Below, one piece after another: positions 11,956 to 26,000 of a stretch of 64,000 nucleotides of DNA. A program made the translations under genes and the position numbers. The notes beneath the pieces are model-generated. The model had not been told where the DNA came from, ran no database searches, and was given only the letters and a program-made list of their open reading frames with translations. The DNA comes from Leptidea sinapis (taxonomy: Eukaryota; Arthropoda; Insecta; Lepidoptera; Pieridae): assembly GCF_905404315.1 (NCBI RefSeq), contig NC_066292.1, forward strand, positions 10,664,001 to 10,728,000. The letters are read 5' to 3'. How positions within the stretch are numbered: the stretch's first letter is position 1; every line of letters begins with the position of its first letter.

Positions 11956-12480
11956 AAAAACATTTATAATATGGCGTTGCTTTCCCAAGCTATTACTCAT
12001 CCATCTAATATCCTCTCAAACAGATCAAACTGTCATTATAACAAAATTACCTCTGGCGCATTTACTCCTTCCCTTCAACGTGTACTTGGAGAGAGTGTCA
12101 GTATCATCACACTCCGAACATACTTGGAAACTTGTTTCTGAAACATAAATGGGGTGAAATAGCTACAACTTTAAATACAGTTCGGAACGCATTGACAAGT
12201 TTATTATTCTGTCAATTACTGTCAAGCACAAGCTACCAAATGTGGTTTCGAACTATAAACTTAGTATTCTACCGTATAAGATGAACCCTGTGTGAAAGTG
12301 AGATAACTATCCTTACATAAAAACCTAGGTGTGAGAAAGAGACGGAATAGATGAGGACCATGTTACCGTTTTGAAACAATTTAGTGTCCATTTGTCTCCT
12401 GTCAAATTGGACCGCGTTTTAATTTTAGTGTTTTAATCCTTGTTGTTCTGTGTTTTAACGGATTTTAATTAAAAAATATA

Positions 12481-12552
12481 ATGGTGTCGTGTTCTGTATT
12501 AGATTGTGTTGTTAAATATAGCAATAATCCAACTAAAGAAATATTTCACGGG
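12481..12552 (+). CDS. Possible first exon of a THAP-type zinc-finger protein
   Basis: Reads MVSCSVLDCVVKYSNNPTKE then IFHG up to a GG|GTAAAT donor. The start Met-x-x-Cys-x4-Cys resembles the beginning of the C2CH THAP DNA-binding domain. THAP domains occur in host factors and in P-element-like transposases. No second exon with the rest of the domain (Cys-x2-His and AVPTIF-like end) is recognised, so this may be a 5' remnant of a transposon or a chance ORF. Confidence 0.35.
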
Positions 12553-12716
12553 TAAATACTGATTCTTCAATACTACATTCATGATGTTTGTTTTTGTAGA
12601 ACAGCACTTACTAAATATTACATTTCATATACGCAGTAAACACTATTTTCTTAAGATTATAATCATCTAAGAAAATATGGGTTATACTTGATGGCAAGTG
12701 ATATGCTCTGTTAATT

Positions 12717-12806
12717 ATAATGCAGTGGCATTCAGGACTCTTGAAAAACTCAATATTCTGAGCGGCACCACGGTTGGGCTCGTCACTTTAAGACATAAGA
12801 TTCCCA
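12717..12806 (+). mobile_element. Hairpin-core element, partial copy 2
   Basis: Only the centre survives: ATGCAGTGGCATTCAGGACT, the spacer CTTGAAAAACTC, TTCTGAGCGGCAC, then CTCGTCACTTTAAGACATAA. Confidence 0.75.
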
Positions 12807-12861
12807 CTTATTACAATCAAATTAAATAATTATGTAAACAACAAATCTATATACCAAATAA

Positions 12862-12985
12862 TAATAAGGCGACGTGGGGCGGGTCGTTCCCTTCCCTAAA
12901 ATATGGTCGAGGGAGGCGATGGCTGGTCCATGCTGCGTCATGCTCGTGAACTGGTGCTACTCGTGGGGGCTGGAAGGTCTTGTTA
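12862..12985 (+). repeat. Dispersed repeat, inverse copy at 56540
   Basis: Shares GGGGCGGGTCGTTCCCTTCC, CTAAAATA and GGCGATGGCTGGTCCATG with the reverse strand of 56540-56640. Non-coding, origin unknown. Confidence 0.65.
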
Positions 12986-13261
12986 CCGGGAGGTCTGCTT
13001 AATGTGTTTTTTTATTATTATTATTTCCTTTAAAGTTAAAGCTAATATATATTTTATTTTATGATATGCTCACATAATGCCTCTATTTATTGTGTGGATT
13101 GATGCATCTACTATACTCAATAACTCTTGTGTTTATAAGTATTAATTTACTTTTATTTCTTTTTTTGACTTACTCTTGTAAGCCTTTCAGTTTTTGACAT
13201 TTGAGTATTTTTGTTGAGTCACTGAAATGATTTGTAAAACAAATAAAATGTAAATCTTGAC

Positions 13262-13432
13262 TTAAAAGAGTGGCAATGAGTTTCTTGCTACTTCTTCTCA
13301 TTAGCTCAACCCTTTACGAAGTAGCGGTAAATTCAATAAGAAACAATATTTTTATATTTTTTTTTGACATTCATAAGTATCATTTCTGTGACCTACATGA
13401 ATAAAGTGTTTTTGAATTTGAATTTGAATTTA
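13262..13432 (+). mobile_element. LINE 3' end
   Basis: 3' UTR string GGCAATGAGTTTCTTGC, then CCTACATGAATAAAGTG and the terminus TTTGAATTTGAATTTGAATT. A 5'-truncated non-LTR insertion in + orientation. Confidence 0.7.
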
Positions 13433-13954
13433 AATATATTGTGATACTTGTTTGTAAGTATCGAGCATCTTTTATTTTATTCATAGATCTTTGTTCACAT
13501 TTACTTGTTAATTTAAGAGCGAAATTCATTTTCTATGTTCAATAGTAGTTAGCCTAAATTACTCCTTAACACGAGTTATCTGTCAGCGAAATACTCGTCA
13601 ATTCAGTTCGTCTGTAATTCGAACAAATAGGCAAAGAAATATTTTTAACACGCGTTTTATTTTTTTCACCTGAATGTACGTTTGTTTGTAACCGACTCAT
13701 TTGGTCAAGATTTTGACCCACTTTAGCCAGATTTCGTTGAAACTTCGTAGATGTATCGAGGATCGTTGATAATACATTAATTTGATAAAAATATTCAAAT
13801 TTTTCAATTTGCACAATTTTTTGTTAATTTATATAATTTTTTCACCTTTCGTCGATAATGCAGGAATTAATGTTCATTTTAAATTTCAACCATATCTTTG
13901 CAACCAAAGCGTGTGTTTACTTGCGTTTTTATACTATTTTTATTTAAAACTCAC

Positions 13955-14065
13955 CTGAGTTATATCTATGCTTTCTGTGCGACGTCGGCACATCTTGATT
14001 GTCAACGTGACCGAACGTACGGAATCCAACTGCAAATTGGGCGTACGGACTTATATCAGAGAGCT
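13955..14065 (-). CDS. Dscam: Dscam-like exon: cytoplasmic tail, part 2 (last seen)
   Basis: Reads LSDISPYAQFAVGFRTFGHV, DNQDVPTSHRKHRYNS. I-S-P-Y-A-x-F is the conserved cytoplasmic tyrosine motif of Dscam proteins. Consensus donor G|GTGAGT implies further exon(s) at lower coordinates, but none was recognised. Read-through would add Gly-Glu-Phe and a stop, with AATAAA overlapping just after it. Confidence 0.93.
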
Positions 14066-17000
14066 CTGTGAATAATGCGAACAGTATTAATATTTTTGCT
14101 AAAGTTCTATTTATATCTACTACTCGGCTAAGTAAAGACTAAGTCTTACCTTATACAAGTACTGTTGCATGTCAGTACTAGAGGTTTTTAAAAATACCAG
14201 TTACGCAAATAATTTATGGCAAGTCGCAACAGTCAGTAATAGTCCCTTAACTAGGTACCAATAACTCGTTACACACGGTAATCACTGACACGAGTAACGC
14301 ACTAGAACGGTAACGCATATTAACTTTATCGCATAGTAACTGAATAATCCATTTGGTCATATACACCTCTATTCAAATAAGTATAATCTTGTAAGTTCTC
14401 GAACAGTCTAGGTTGTCTTGTAAACAACTTTGTTGCTACAAAACCGGCGATGTCACTATAAATACGCTAAGGACTATAGCTATGATCCTTAAAAGGAAAT
14501 TCCAATCAAGAATATTGTTGCACACATATTTAGTAAATAAACAATCTGCATTAGTATACAAACACACACACATTATCTTCTATGTATTAGATAACAACTT
14601 ACCGTGTTTATTATTTCGTGTAGGAACGGGTGTGCTATAGATCCTGCTCTGTGACGTATTATCTTTTATGGTCAGACCACTGCGTCCATCTGTACCGTCT
14701 GACTTACCATCGACAGTCATCGTGTCTCGGTACTCAGTTCCAGAGACTCTGAAAATGCAATAGTTTTATAGATTTCTTTAAAAGTACAAAATACGCATAG
14801 AACATTAGTAACATTAGACCTCACCGTTAAATATTCGTCTTGGGCAGGCTTGGTAACATATAAGTTGTTGTGCGTTTCTAGTTTCTGATTTGTACACTTT
14901 CAATAAATTGAAAGTTTAGGGTATTTGTAATTTTATTTTATCATTTCAAAATATGTTATAATTATGAGGTTTATTTATATGGAAACGGAGAAAATCGATC
15001 CCTTGAGGGTAAGTAGTAACTTCTGACCTAACTCTCTTGCAACACCAGAGGAATCACACCTTGTCGGCCTTTTTTATCGCATACATTTATAATAGATGGA
15101 AACGGCATGGGTGCGGCTTAAACTTTCAGTTTAATCCCGGTAATAGAGAGATATATTTCGCAAAACCGTCGGGAAGCAATTCACGTAAATGCCAAATAAC
15201 ATATTTCCCAAGAAAGTGGACGTGTTTTCTTGTTTAATTTTTTAAATATTAAATAGCAATTAAATAAAAGTATAACGGACCCAATTTTTACTTCAAATTT
15301 ACCATTGTTTGATAGTAAAAACAGTGCAAAACGTCTAGAAAATGTATACTTTGACATTTATTTTCTGTCTTATAAATATAGAATGTAGTAAATATCCTAT
15401 GTAATATATAATATAATAGTTAAAAATGATTTCAAGTATTTTGTTGTTTTGAAGGCAGCTTCTTCTGATTGTTCTGTACTCACATCTGTCGGTTGATGAG
15501 CAAGTAGACACAGCAGACCAAACATATCAACAACAGCGCTGAGCTAACTGATATCACAAACAAGTTGATGTCGAGTAACTCTAACGGTGGACTCACTTCA
15601 CCTGAAAGTATATGAAGAATCAAATTAGATTTATGATGACGTAAATATACCACTTGTATACACCAATTGACATATTGTTATTGACAATAACAATATTCCA
15701 CAACGGCGCCTATTTTTGCCGGGAAGCAGTAATATGTAAGCATTACTGTGTTTCGGTCTGAAGGGCGCCGTAGCTAGTGAAATTACTGAGCAAATGAGAC
15801 TTGACATCTTATGTCTCAAGGTGACTTGCGCAGTTGTAGTGCCGCTCAGAATTTTTGGGATTTTTAATAATCTTGAGCGGCGCTGCATTGTAATGGGTAC
15901 GGCGTATGAATTACACAAGCTGCACTTTCTACTCGACTCGTCCATTATTTTCATAAAAAAAAAGAAAACATTTAACTCTAAAAATTTTCGCTAATCTTAT
16001 TCAAAGTATATTATAAATATCATACAAATTATATTTGTACAAAATGGACGATACGGATTTCCAACCCGCTCTACCACCTAATCGTCTGTTTATATCCGTC
16101 GACGTGCCGTGACAATTTATTTGTACTTACTACATTATTTAAATATTTTTCTATAAACTTACTTCCATCCAAGTTTTTGGTAGCATATTCGTAAGCGCTA
16201 GTGGCACTTCCCGCCTCGTTGGTAGCAGTTACCCGCACCTGGTACCATGTTGCTGGCGATAGATTAGAGATAAAAGAACTCGATCGATAGCTCGCCATAT
16301 ATGGGATGTTCCAGTTATAATCCGTATATTGCTGGGAAATGTAAAGCGAAGTTGTTAATCGTTAGTCGTTTTAAAGATTTTGTATCTTTTGTATCAAAAT
16401 TATTAATACACATGAATAAAGTGAAAATTCCTTATTAAAGATATATAATTAGGTATTATTACATAGAATTAAGTATTCTTAAACGGACTGTATTTTGCTG
16501 AACGAGTAAGTAAATAGGTTACCATGGAATGATCTCCCTTCATCCAAACATTGGAACCCAGAATCCTATACTCAACGTCCCACTTTCTTATTTCACAGCC
16601 ATTCTCCTCCCATCCACTTAGCTGAATGCAGATGTGTGATGTGTTACTCCAGAGCCACTCACTTGTTGATGGCGGTATTGGAGCTGAAATAGGACAAGGA
16701 ATATTTATAAGAATAGGCGTAAATGATTATTATTCTTATATTACTCGATCATGGCGTTTTTGAAGTGAAAACTTATATAGCATCGTTATGATTTGAAAGT
16801 CGATGAAACGACAATGCGACAGTAAAAAGAGACAGACACATACATTCATAAGATTTAACGTGGGTTGAAGTATATTGTAAGTAAAACACAATTTAAATTT
16901 CAGTTGTCCAACTATTGACCGAGGCATAACAGTGTTCTGAAAGTACTGATACTCTTTTAGCAGTTTTATAGATGGAATTCTTAGATAATTTATACGTCTA

Positions 17001-20000
17001 GATAGAAAATGACGGCTGTGAAAATACCGAAAAAAATTGAGTTTAGAAATAACCTCTATTTTGAGTAATTGACGATAATGTGTATGTGATTCACGGTGCC
17101 ACGGTGATTTTTATCGGTTGTCTAACACCAAGAGACTCTATCTCGACGAATAAATTATCTTATATAAACTATGAACTAGAAACTATTGCAATAAGTTGCA
17201 AGATACTAATCAAGGAATAGCTACCTCCTCCAACAGTTTTAACCTCCATATAAGCTGGCTGCGACAAGCCAACTTTATTTCTCGCTGTGATCCTCAATGA
17301 ATACTTGGTGCCGCATTTGAGACCAGATATAGTGTACTTCTGATCATCAGGTCTATCAGGAAACTCCATGGGAGACCAGGCCTCATGCCAGGGTTTGTTA
17401 GCTTCCTTCCATGTTAAATTGTATGCTGTGAAATTAGACATACAATGTAAAATTAGTTGCGAGTCGCTCTCTTGTGAGAGAATTAAGAGATAGGTTAACA
17501 GAGTGGATGGTATGGATATTTTACTTCTCTGTGTATTTTTGAAAACTTCTGTTTAACACAGTTTTTTTTTGATTTTATTTATATTCCAAAATGGCTGATA
17601 TACAGTCCATTTTTGAATTGGATATAGACAGACTGTGTCAAAATATCAACTTTCTCACGAATGCGGTTAATGAAACTATACTATCCCTTCAGTTGTCCCT
17701 TAATGCACTCTTCAATATTCCTTTTTCCCCTTAAATAAATTTTATACCTCTTGAAGATCCCCGCCTAACGTCCTTTGAATGTCTCCTCTCTCTAGCTATC
17801 ATTCCTTTTGTAAATATTTTGTGTAAATATATTAAAAAGAATAAGATTAACTTGGAACGATAGCTATATACTCTTTTAAGTAATATTATTTGTGTATGCC
17901 CTTTATAATCTAATAGCTATTTGTTTCAGGTGCAAATTAAATTAAGCTTGGTGGTCTACTTTAAGGTGATATTTGCTTAATTATGGTGCATCTTCTACAG
18001 AGACCGCAGTAGGAAGAATAGAACAGCGGTATCTTACTATAAGTTTCCTGTTTTCCTTGCGGATAAGATGTAAGTTATATACTTTTTTCATCACCTACTA
18101 AAAAGAAAGCTATGAATGAATGAATTTAAACTTACTTATCTTTTGGCTAAAGCTTCTATTAACAGAATGATAGGGCTGCTCCCATTCCACTAGTATCGCA
18201 TCTTTGAAGGGGCTAGCTCGCAGTATCGGCGCCTCTGGTAGTGGTATTACCACTACTCTATAGTCTACTGCATCAGAACCGTAGAGATTCTTCGCCAAAC
18301 ATGTGTAGTTTCCACTTAGAGATTCGTCTATGTCTGCAATATTTCAATAAAGATAAGGAGAAATGTACCGGAACACGTAGTGTTTGTAGGCCCCCCACAA
18401 GAGGGACCGTCGACCTAGTCAAGATTTCCGGGTGGATGAGGGCAGCGCAGGACCGATAGTCATGCCGATTTTTGGGAGAGGCCTTTGTCCAGCAGTGAAC
18501 GTCTTCCGGCTGAAATGATGATGATGATGATGATGAAGAAATGTTTATATTATACTGTGTTAAGCTGTACGTATAACGTAATGCTATATTTAAACGAGAT
18601 TGTCATTCACTTAAAACCGTCCCATTTTATATTTGAAAACTTCACACGTATCAAGGACCGATGACAGTACAATATTTTGATTAATTTTGTCTTGTATTCC
18701 ACACAGAATCAGCAGGGTATGAAATATATGAATACATATACGATATAAGAAGAAATTTAGATTTAGTGAAAAATATTTATTTTATGCGGTTTATATTTAA
18801 TACTTACTTAAAAATAATTTAAAAGATTTACAGTTGACATCCATACGGATATATTTTATGCTGTTTTTAGTTTATTACTTTTTAAGTTTATAATATATTT
18901 TGTACGCTAAATACGAATTAAAAAATAAATATAAATATTTTTTAATAATTAGTAAAGATGCGCACATATTAACTCTCAAACATTACGTAAAAATTTAAAT
19001 AATATCTCTTGTAATTAGAAATATTCATGTATATAATAATACATTATAAAGTTTGAACCAGTTATTGGCAGGCGGGTGTTTTATAGTTTCGTATTTATAT
19101 TTCCGGACCGACTAACCACATATACAACTTAAAGTTCAACTTACTGTTCAACAAAAGGCTATTGTCATGATTCCTGGTAAACCTCGGATGCTGGGAGATG
19201 ATGTTCTGGTTGTGGTACCACACGGTGCGAGCTGAGGGTGAACCCACGCATTCACATTGCAGCAGCAGAGATAACCCCACGCCCACGGATAGAGTCCCAC
19301 CCAGTGAAGATATACCAGCCACAACTGGAAAATAATACTCATGTTTAAAAGTATTAGGGGTTCAGTTATTACACTGCCGCTTTGTACTAAAATTTCTTAC
19401 CTTCATAAATACTTATTTAACCAAAGTTTTAACTCTCATTATGTATGCATTTCTGCTTTTTAGTGGAAGATCATTTATGCGTTTGCGTTAGGAATCAGGT
19501 GAGTCTAGCTCAGCTAACTCTATGAAGAGGAACAATAGATTGAGGATGAAGTAGTTTGGCGTCGTTTCCTGGTATATCTACAGCATTCTGTCAGCCCACC
19601 TCTATGGGTCTTACTACTAACGTATATTTAATTACTTATAATAATTGATAGTTGAAATTTGATTTTGATACCACCTGATGGGATTTTATTGAGTATCTAC
19701 AGTCCATAATAACACTTTACGTAGTTGACTTTTTAATGATTCTGCGCACTTCCTTTAGTAATGGAAACTTATCCTAACTATTTTCAAATGCTTTTATAAG
19801 TTTACGTTAGTAAAATATATTCATTTTAATGAAGGTATTCTGTACTGTTTTTTGAGAAGAATTTTTTTTACCATGTAAATAATTGTCCAAATGGTCCAAC
19901 GGTTGTCATCCCAGTTGTACATTTTATAACTAGATTAAAAAAATATATACATTCTAGTATGTTCTGGCTGTTACGAAAGTTTAAACCAGTGGGTACCTAC

Positions 20001-23000
20001 GCCAAAATGGCAAGTTCATACTTAAAGCCCTATTACTTACCCAAGAATAAAACTGGTTTCTAAATTGAATGGTTTTTACTGGCTAAAATCAATTTGTATC
20101 TATTAGTTGTAAACATTAAGAGAGTAGTTTTACAATCAGTTACCTGTTGTTGATGCAAGAGTCGAAGTGAGACGAGAGTTTCAAACAAATGGTAGACCAT
20201 ACGTACGTCTGGTGCGGAATGATTATGGTAAAAATATATCACTAAAATTTAAACTTTCGTCAGTTAAATGACTGTTCGATGGAAAACAACATTCTTTACC
20301 CATTTATTCAACAAATCGTTTATATTCAACTTATTTAATATTATATTATTTGATTATTTAATCAAAAATCGTAAAATATTGGTTTTAGATAAAACAATAC
20401 AGAATATTTAAAAGTTCTCTATGTGCTTAGAAGTTAACCGTTTAACAATTTTTTTTGGGATTTCAAGCCTGGTTCCGAACTATTAAACGTGTGGATTATG
20501 CTACTTTAGTGTTTTATTTTTTGAGTGAAATACTTTCCCATTTTCTATAATAATTTAATTATTAATTATTGCAGTTTGTATAATCATCTGGTGTTAGGGT
20601 TTTTATTTCCCCCTTTAGAATGTTTTTTCTGAGATTTTCTTGATGGTTTGTTCATTCAGAGAGGACGCCTGAAAGTAGTAGGTATTAATGCACTAATATA
20701 TAGAGCGAATGTCTTATGTTATACGTTACGTTAGGAGTACATTCTACGATAAAACTTGAAGAATTGTTAAAAGACAGTAATATAGTATAGGTTACAGTAA
20801 ATAATATACATATTTTTTTTTTAAATTTATTAACGGCTTTGGACACAAGTTCTTTAAGCCAAACATAAATAACTTTCTTATGATAACACGGATAGAAATG
20901 GACCGACCGCCCCCAGACTATATAAATAAAAAATTTTACTATAACGAATTTTGTTTAAAAAAAGCCTGCTGAGTTTCTAGTGCTCGTTCTTCTCTGGTCT
21001 GAGGCATTAATTTCCCGATGGGTGATAGTTTTTGACGCTCAATGATTTTAAATATTTAAATTTGAATTTGATCAGAGTAGTGGCATGTCAAATGAGCCTG
21101 TACAGAAAGTGGAAGAAGCCAGAAGTTAGCTACGACCGTTGCTCAGTTTTCTGGTAGGCTGGAGTATTAACTGTACTGTATTAAGTAATGAAACAAGTCT
21201 TCACGTACCTCTACTGGAAGGTGTTTGCTTCACCCTGACACTGGGAGCACCTTCCCCCATAACTGTAGCCGCGCAAACCCATAGTTCATAGGTTCTTCCT
21301 GTCACTAGATCTTTTATCTCACTCGTTTTTATATCAGCGGTTACTGTTGCTTTCTCCGTTGTACCTCCACTGAAAAACGATCGTGCATGGAGTTACTATG
21401 CAAAATTGATTTAACTATCTGTTATAGTTTACTATATGTATAGTAAACAAGATTACGATACATACCTAAATAGGTATAACAGATAGACTACTATATTAAA
21501 AGTAAAATATTTAGGCTACAGTAGTCTAAAAAAATCAAAATCACTTTATTTATTTAGGTCAAAGAAATGTCTGACACTTATTACAATTTACCACAATGGA
21601 AAAATTAAGTTTAAATGAGATGAAATAGCAAGAAATATTTACAGTTCCATTGTTGTAGAGATTATTCTAATTACAATCTTTGTAAAGTAATTACAATCTA
21701 TGCTAAGCAATGAACATTAATAAAAAGTACAAGAGTTATTGAGTACAGTAGTAGTACATCACTCCACACACACTATTAATTATATTAACCCGTTCCCGAG
21801 CATGAGTCTATCTCGTCATGATGCCATAGGAACCGTTGCCTAACCACGCTGCTACCATTTCATGACATATTATCAAGTTCACCCGTACGCTCGTTTTTCC
21901 TCTTCTACCATAAAAAAAGAAGAATTTCATTATTCCTGTTTTATTATGTTTGGGTTTATCCTTATCATTACCTAATTGGTTTTGTATAGAGCGTGTAGTA
22001 CAGGATTTCTCCGTTGGGTTCGTCTGGTGACTTCCAACTGACAAGCAGTGACGTGGGCGTGGCTACCAACACTTTGATGGCTGCTGGTGAACCAGGCACT
22101 GAAAAGCCAAAATATTTAACTTTTATGCGTAACAAATTAAATATCTTTTTTATAGAATTAGAAGGGAAACTGTGACTATGTTTTTGCGGCACCACAACTG
22201 CGCTCGTTACCTTGAGGCTTTTTAGATGTCAAGTCTCATTTGTCCAGTAATTTCACTAGCTACGGGGCCCTTCAGACTGAAACACAGTAATGCTTACACA
22301 TTACTGCTTCACCGCAGAAATGGGCGCCGCTGTGGTACCCATAATCTAGCCGGCATCCTGTGCAAAGGAGCCTCCAACTGTATATGTATGACCGGATGAC
22401 GATTAACTAGATAAATAATAATTCTAGCCACGTGCCAAGACATGCACTAAACTAGAACTCTCAAGGAAATGCATAGTATGTGGTCGCCCAAAGGCAAACA
22501 GAAGATACAAATAAGGGAAGATGATGAGGGATGATCTAGATGACGATGTAATTTACGCCCAGCTAAGGGATATAGGAATATAAGTAAAAAACTTTAGTTC
22601 ATGACATTGGCTGATCTTCATCTTTGATGTTTTTATTGATTATGATCTTTTGATGTAAAGTAATCATCAAAATGAGGGCAATAACTGTTCAGTAATAAAC
22701 TCACCGTCTTGCAGTGTGGCGCAATTGATAGGTATTGAGAAGGGTCCCACTCCATACATAGAGTATGCTGCCACTCTGATACTGTAGTTGGTATACTTTC
22801 TCAAGCTCTGCAGGTAAACTTCTGTGTGGGAAGAGGTTTGATTCTGTTCTGTGGTTTCTGAAAAAACTTATAAAGGTTACTTTAAAAAATAAGAATAGTA
22901 CAAATATATACCGATAATAAGAGCTACATACTGATGCAATTCATAACAATATGCGTTTTGTCCCTTTTAAGGTTGGACCAAAAGTCGGGTGGCAAAAAAG

Positions 23001-26000
23001 GCAAACTGCTTTTTGCTTTTGTAGATTTAGAGAGTAATGCCGGTGAAAAGTTAGAACATCCTAGGTATCGAGTTTGAGTGGAGATTAAGCCAAAGAGATT
23101 TTAGTAGTATAAAGGCATAAAAGGCATTTATTTTCTCAAAATTTATTCCTTTAGAATTCCTTTTGATGTCATTTGTAAGATACTACTACCGCTTCGGAAA
23201 CAAATGGCGCTCTAAGAGAGAAGAAGCAGCTGTTTTTAATAAAAATATACAATATTTACTATTTATTTATACTTAAAGATATTATGTATCTTAAAGCCTA
23301 CTAGAATTAGTTACAAGCAATCCCTTACTTCTAGTGTTATAATAATGAAAATCACTATTTATACCAAAAAGATGATGATTTTTGTGAAAGTATATTAAAT
23401 TTTCATAAATGTACTGACAATTAACAGTCATAATATTTATTTCTTAAAATTTTTCTTTGAGAGGCTGTCTATAAACAAGCTGATGCATAGCACGAACAGC
23501 TCTCTTTTGCAGTTCTGTACTGTAAACCCTTTTTTGTCAAATTCAAATTCAAATATTTTTATTCAAAATAGGATGTGAAATCACTTATTGAAAGTCAAAA
23601 AAAAATCTACCACCCATTCCAAAGTGAATGCCTCAGGCCTGAGAAGAATGGGCGCAACAAACTCAGCGGGCTTTTTTTTTTCATCAAATATATGTTTTAC
23701 AATTAAAGTAACATTTACATAGTAATATTGTACAATTAATCTTATTATTTAATAGCCTGAGGGCGGTCGCTCCATTCCCAATCTGTGGTATCATTAAGAA
23801 AGTCATTTATGTTATAGTAACCTTTACCACACAAACGTTTTTTAACAATTCTATTGAATAACGTAACATCTTTGTTTTGAACACTTTCTGGGATCTTGTT
23901 GTAAAAGTATATACATCGCCCCACAAAAGACTTACTAACTCGACTAATCCGAGTAGTAGGCATCATCAGTTTATGTCTGTTCCTGGTGTTAACATTATGG
24001 TTATGACAGTTTCTGGCAAATTCACTTATGTGCCTATGAACGTACATTACATTATCAAGAATATATTGAGAAGCAACAGTCAAGATGTTAATTTCTTTGA
24101 ATTTTGCTCTCAATGTTTCTCTAGGACCTAGGTTATAAATAGCGCGAATAGCCCTCTTCTGCAGCACAAATATTGTATTAATATCAGCAGCGTTGCCCCA
24201 TAGCAATATACCATAGGACATAATACTATGGAAATAACTAAAGTATACTAGTCGCGCCGTATCTATGTCAGTTAATTGTTTAATTTTTTTAACCGCGTAT
24301 GCTGCAGAACTAAGTCTGTTCGCCAATCCTTCAATATGGGGGCCCCATTGTAATTTGGAATCTAGAGCTATGCCAAGAAATATAGCAGATTCCACCGGTT
24401 CTATCACCACTCCGTTTAACAAAACATTTGTATTTACATTTTTGACATTTGGTACGGTAAATTTAATGAATTTAGTTTTCTTGCTATTTAACAATAGGTT
24501 ATTAGCGCTAAACCAGTACACGATGTCAGATAAAATATCGTTCACCTCATCATACATAGCTTGGTTTCTTTTCACTTTGAAAATCAGTGAAGTGTCGTCC
24601 GCAAACAATACTACCTTATGTTTTTTCTCTATAAGATTAGGAAGATCATTTATGAAAAGACCATCATTAGAGGAAAAGACTATATCAATGTCAGCAGCAT
24701 GACCCCACAGTAAAATACCATACGTCATGATGCTTGTGAAAATAACTGAAGTACAATAATCTAGCGGTTGCAACATTCGTGTACTCTCTAATCTTTCTAA
24801 CGGCTTATGCCGCAGAGCTGAGTCTATCTGCTAGTTGGGCAATATGTGGACCCCACTGAAGATTTTTTTTTCTAACGTGATATCCAAAAAGATCGTAGTG
24901 TCCACAAGTTCCAATTTCTGGTCATTTATAAGTACATTGGTTTGAACCTCCGCTGTGTTTGTTGTAATGAACCGTAAACACTTGGTTTTTTTACTGTTTA
25001 AGTGCAGATTATTCGTCTCAAACCAACGCACTATCTTTGAGAATGCATTGTTTACCTCGTCATTAATATCTGCACGTCGCTTCACTTTAAAAATAAGTGA
25101 AGTATCATCAGCAAACAATACAATCTAATGGCTATCATCTACCACAAACGGTAGATCCTTAATATATATAAGAAACAAGAAAGGACCGAGAATAGAACCC
25201 TGTAGAACACCTATTCCCACAGGCTTACCCGAAGACCGTTTGCCCTTTACATCCACTATCTGAACTCTTTCGCTTAAATATGATTTTAACAGATTTAGGG
25301 CTCTATTTTTCACTCCATAATGCATTAGTGTTAGGAGCCACCTATGCCCTCTTTGAGATGAGAATACGTTTTTTGCTGGATGGTCCCTTAGGTGTACAGA
25401 TTCGGACATACTTTAGCCGAAAGCATATTCTACAAATGTTCGTAAAAAGAGGTTTCTAGTAACTCGTGCGGTTGTGGAATCCAGATATCAATGTGGTGTG
25501 AATTTTGCATCTTGCTCCGAAACCCGGCGCTGAAACTTAGCTTCCCTTATTAGTCCGGCTACTCCCCACGATAAATGCCACACACAAAACCTCAATCGGA
25601 GAGGGTATGATCATCGATTATTCATCACGAACAATAAACTAACTCACCGAGTGCTGAGTATGCTATGATATATCCAGTCAGGTGAGTTAGTGAGGCAGTG
25701 AGTGACTGCCAGCTGATGCGGAGTGACGTGGATGAAATTCCAGTACATTCTGGTGAAGATGGTGCTACATCAGGGGCTGAAATCAAAGTTTAAGATACAC
25801 AAAATCAAATCATTACTTTAAAATAATAACACGGTATTTTTAATGTTGTTACCACAGCACCCCGCCGTATATGGATTGACTTGCTTTTTTTTTGTTTGGA
25901 AGAATTGATCTTCATCTAGGTTGCTCCCATTACATGCGGTTAAAACAGTGACCTCTACTATATAGCACTGGACTGGTGTCTGTCAAAGTGCTTTTGCGCC

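Larger units (their letters stand above)
5782..13954. other. Intergenic region between convergent genes
   Basis: AT-rich. It holds the 3' UTR of the WH2 gene and the repeats listed separately at 6756, 10385, 10606, 11530, 11820, 12717, 12862 and 13262, plus a THAP-like exon at 12481. The missing last exon(s) of the Dscam-like gene should also lie here but were not identified. No gene is recognised in 7000-10380. Confidence 0.6.
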
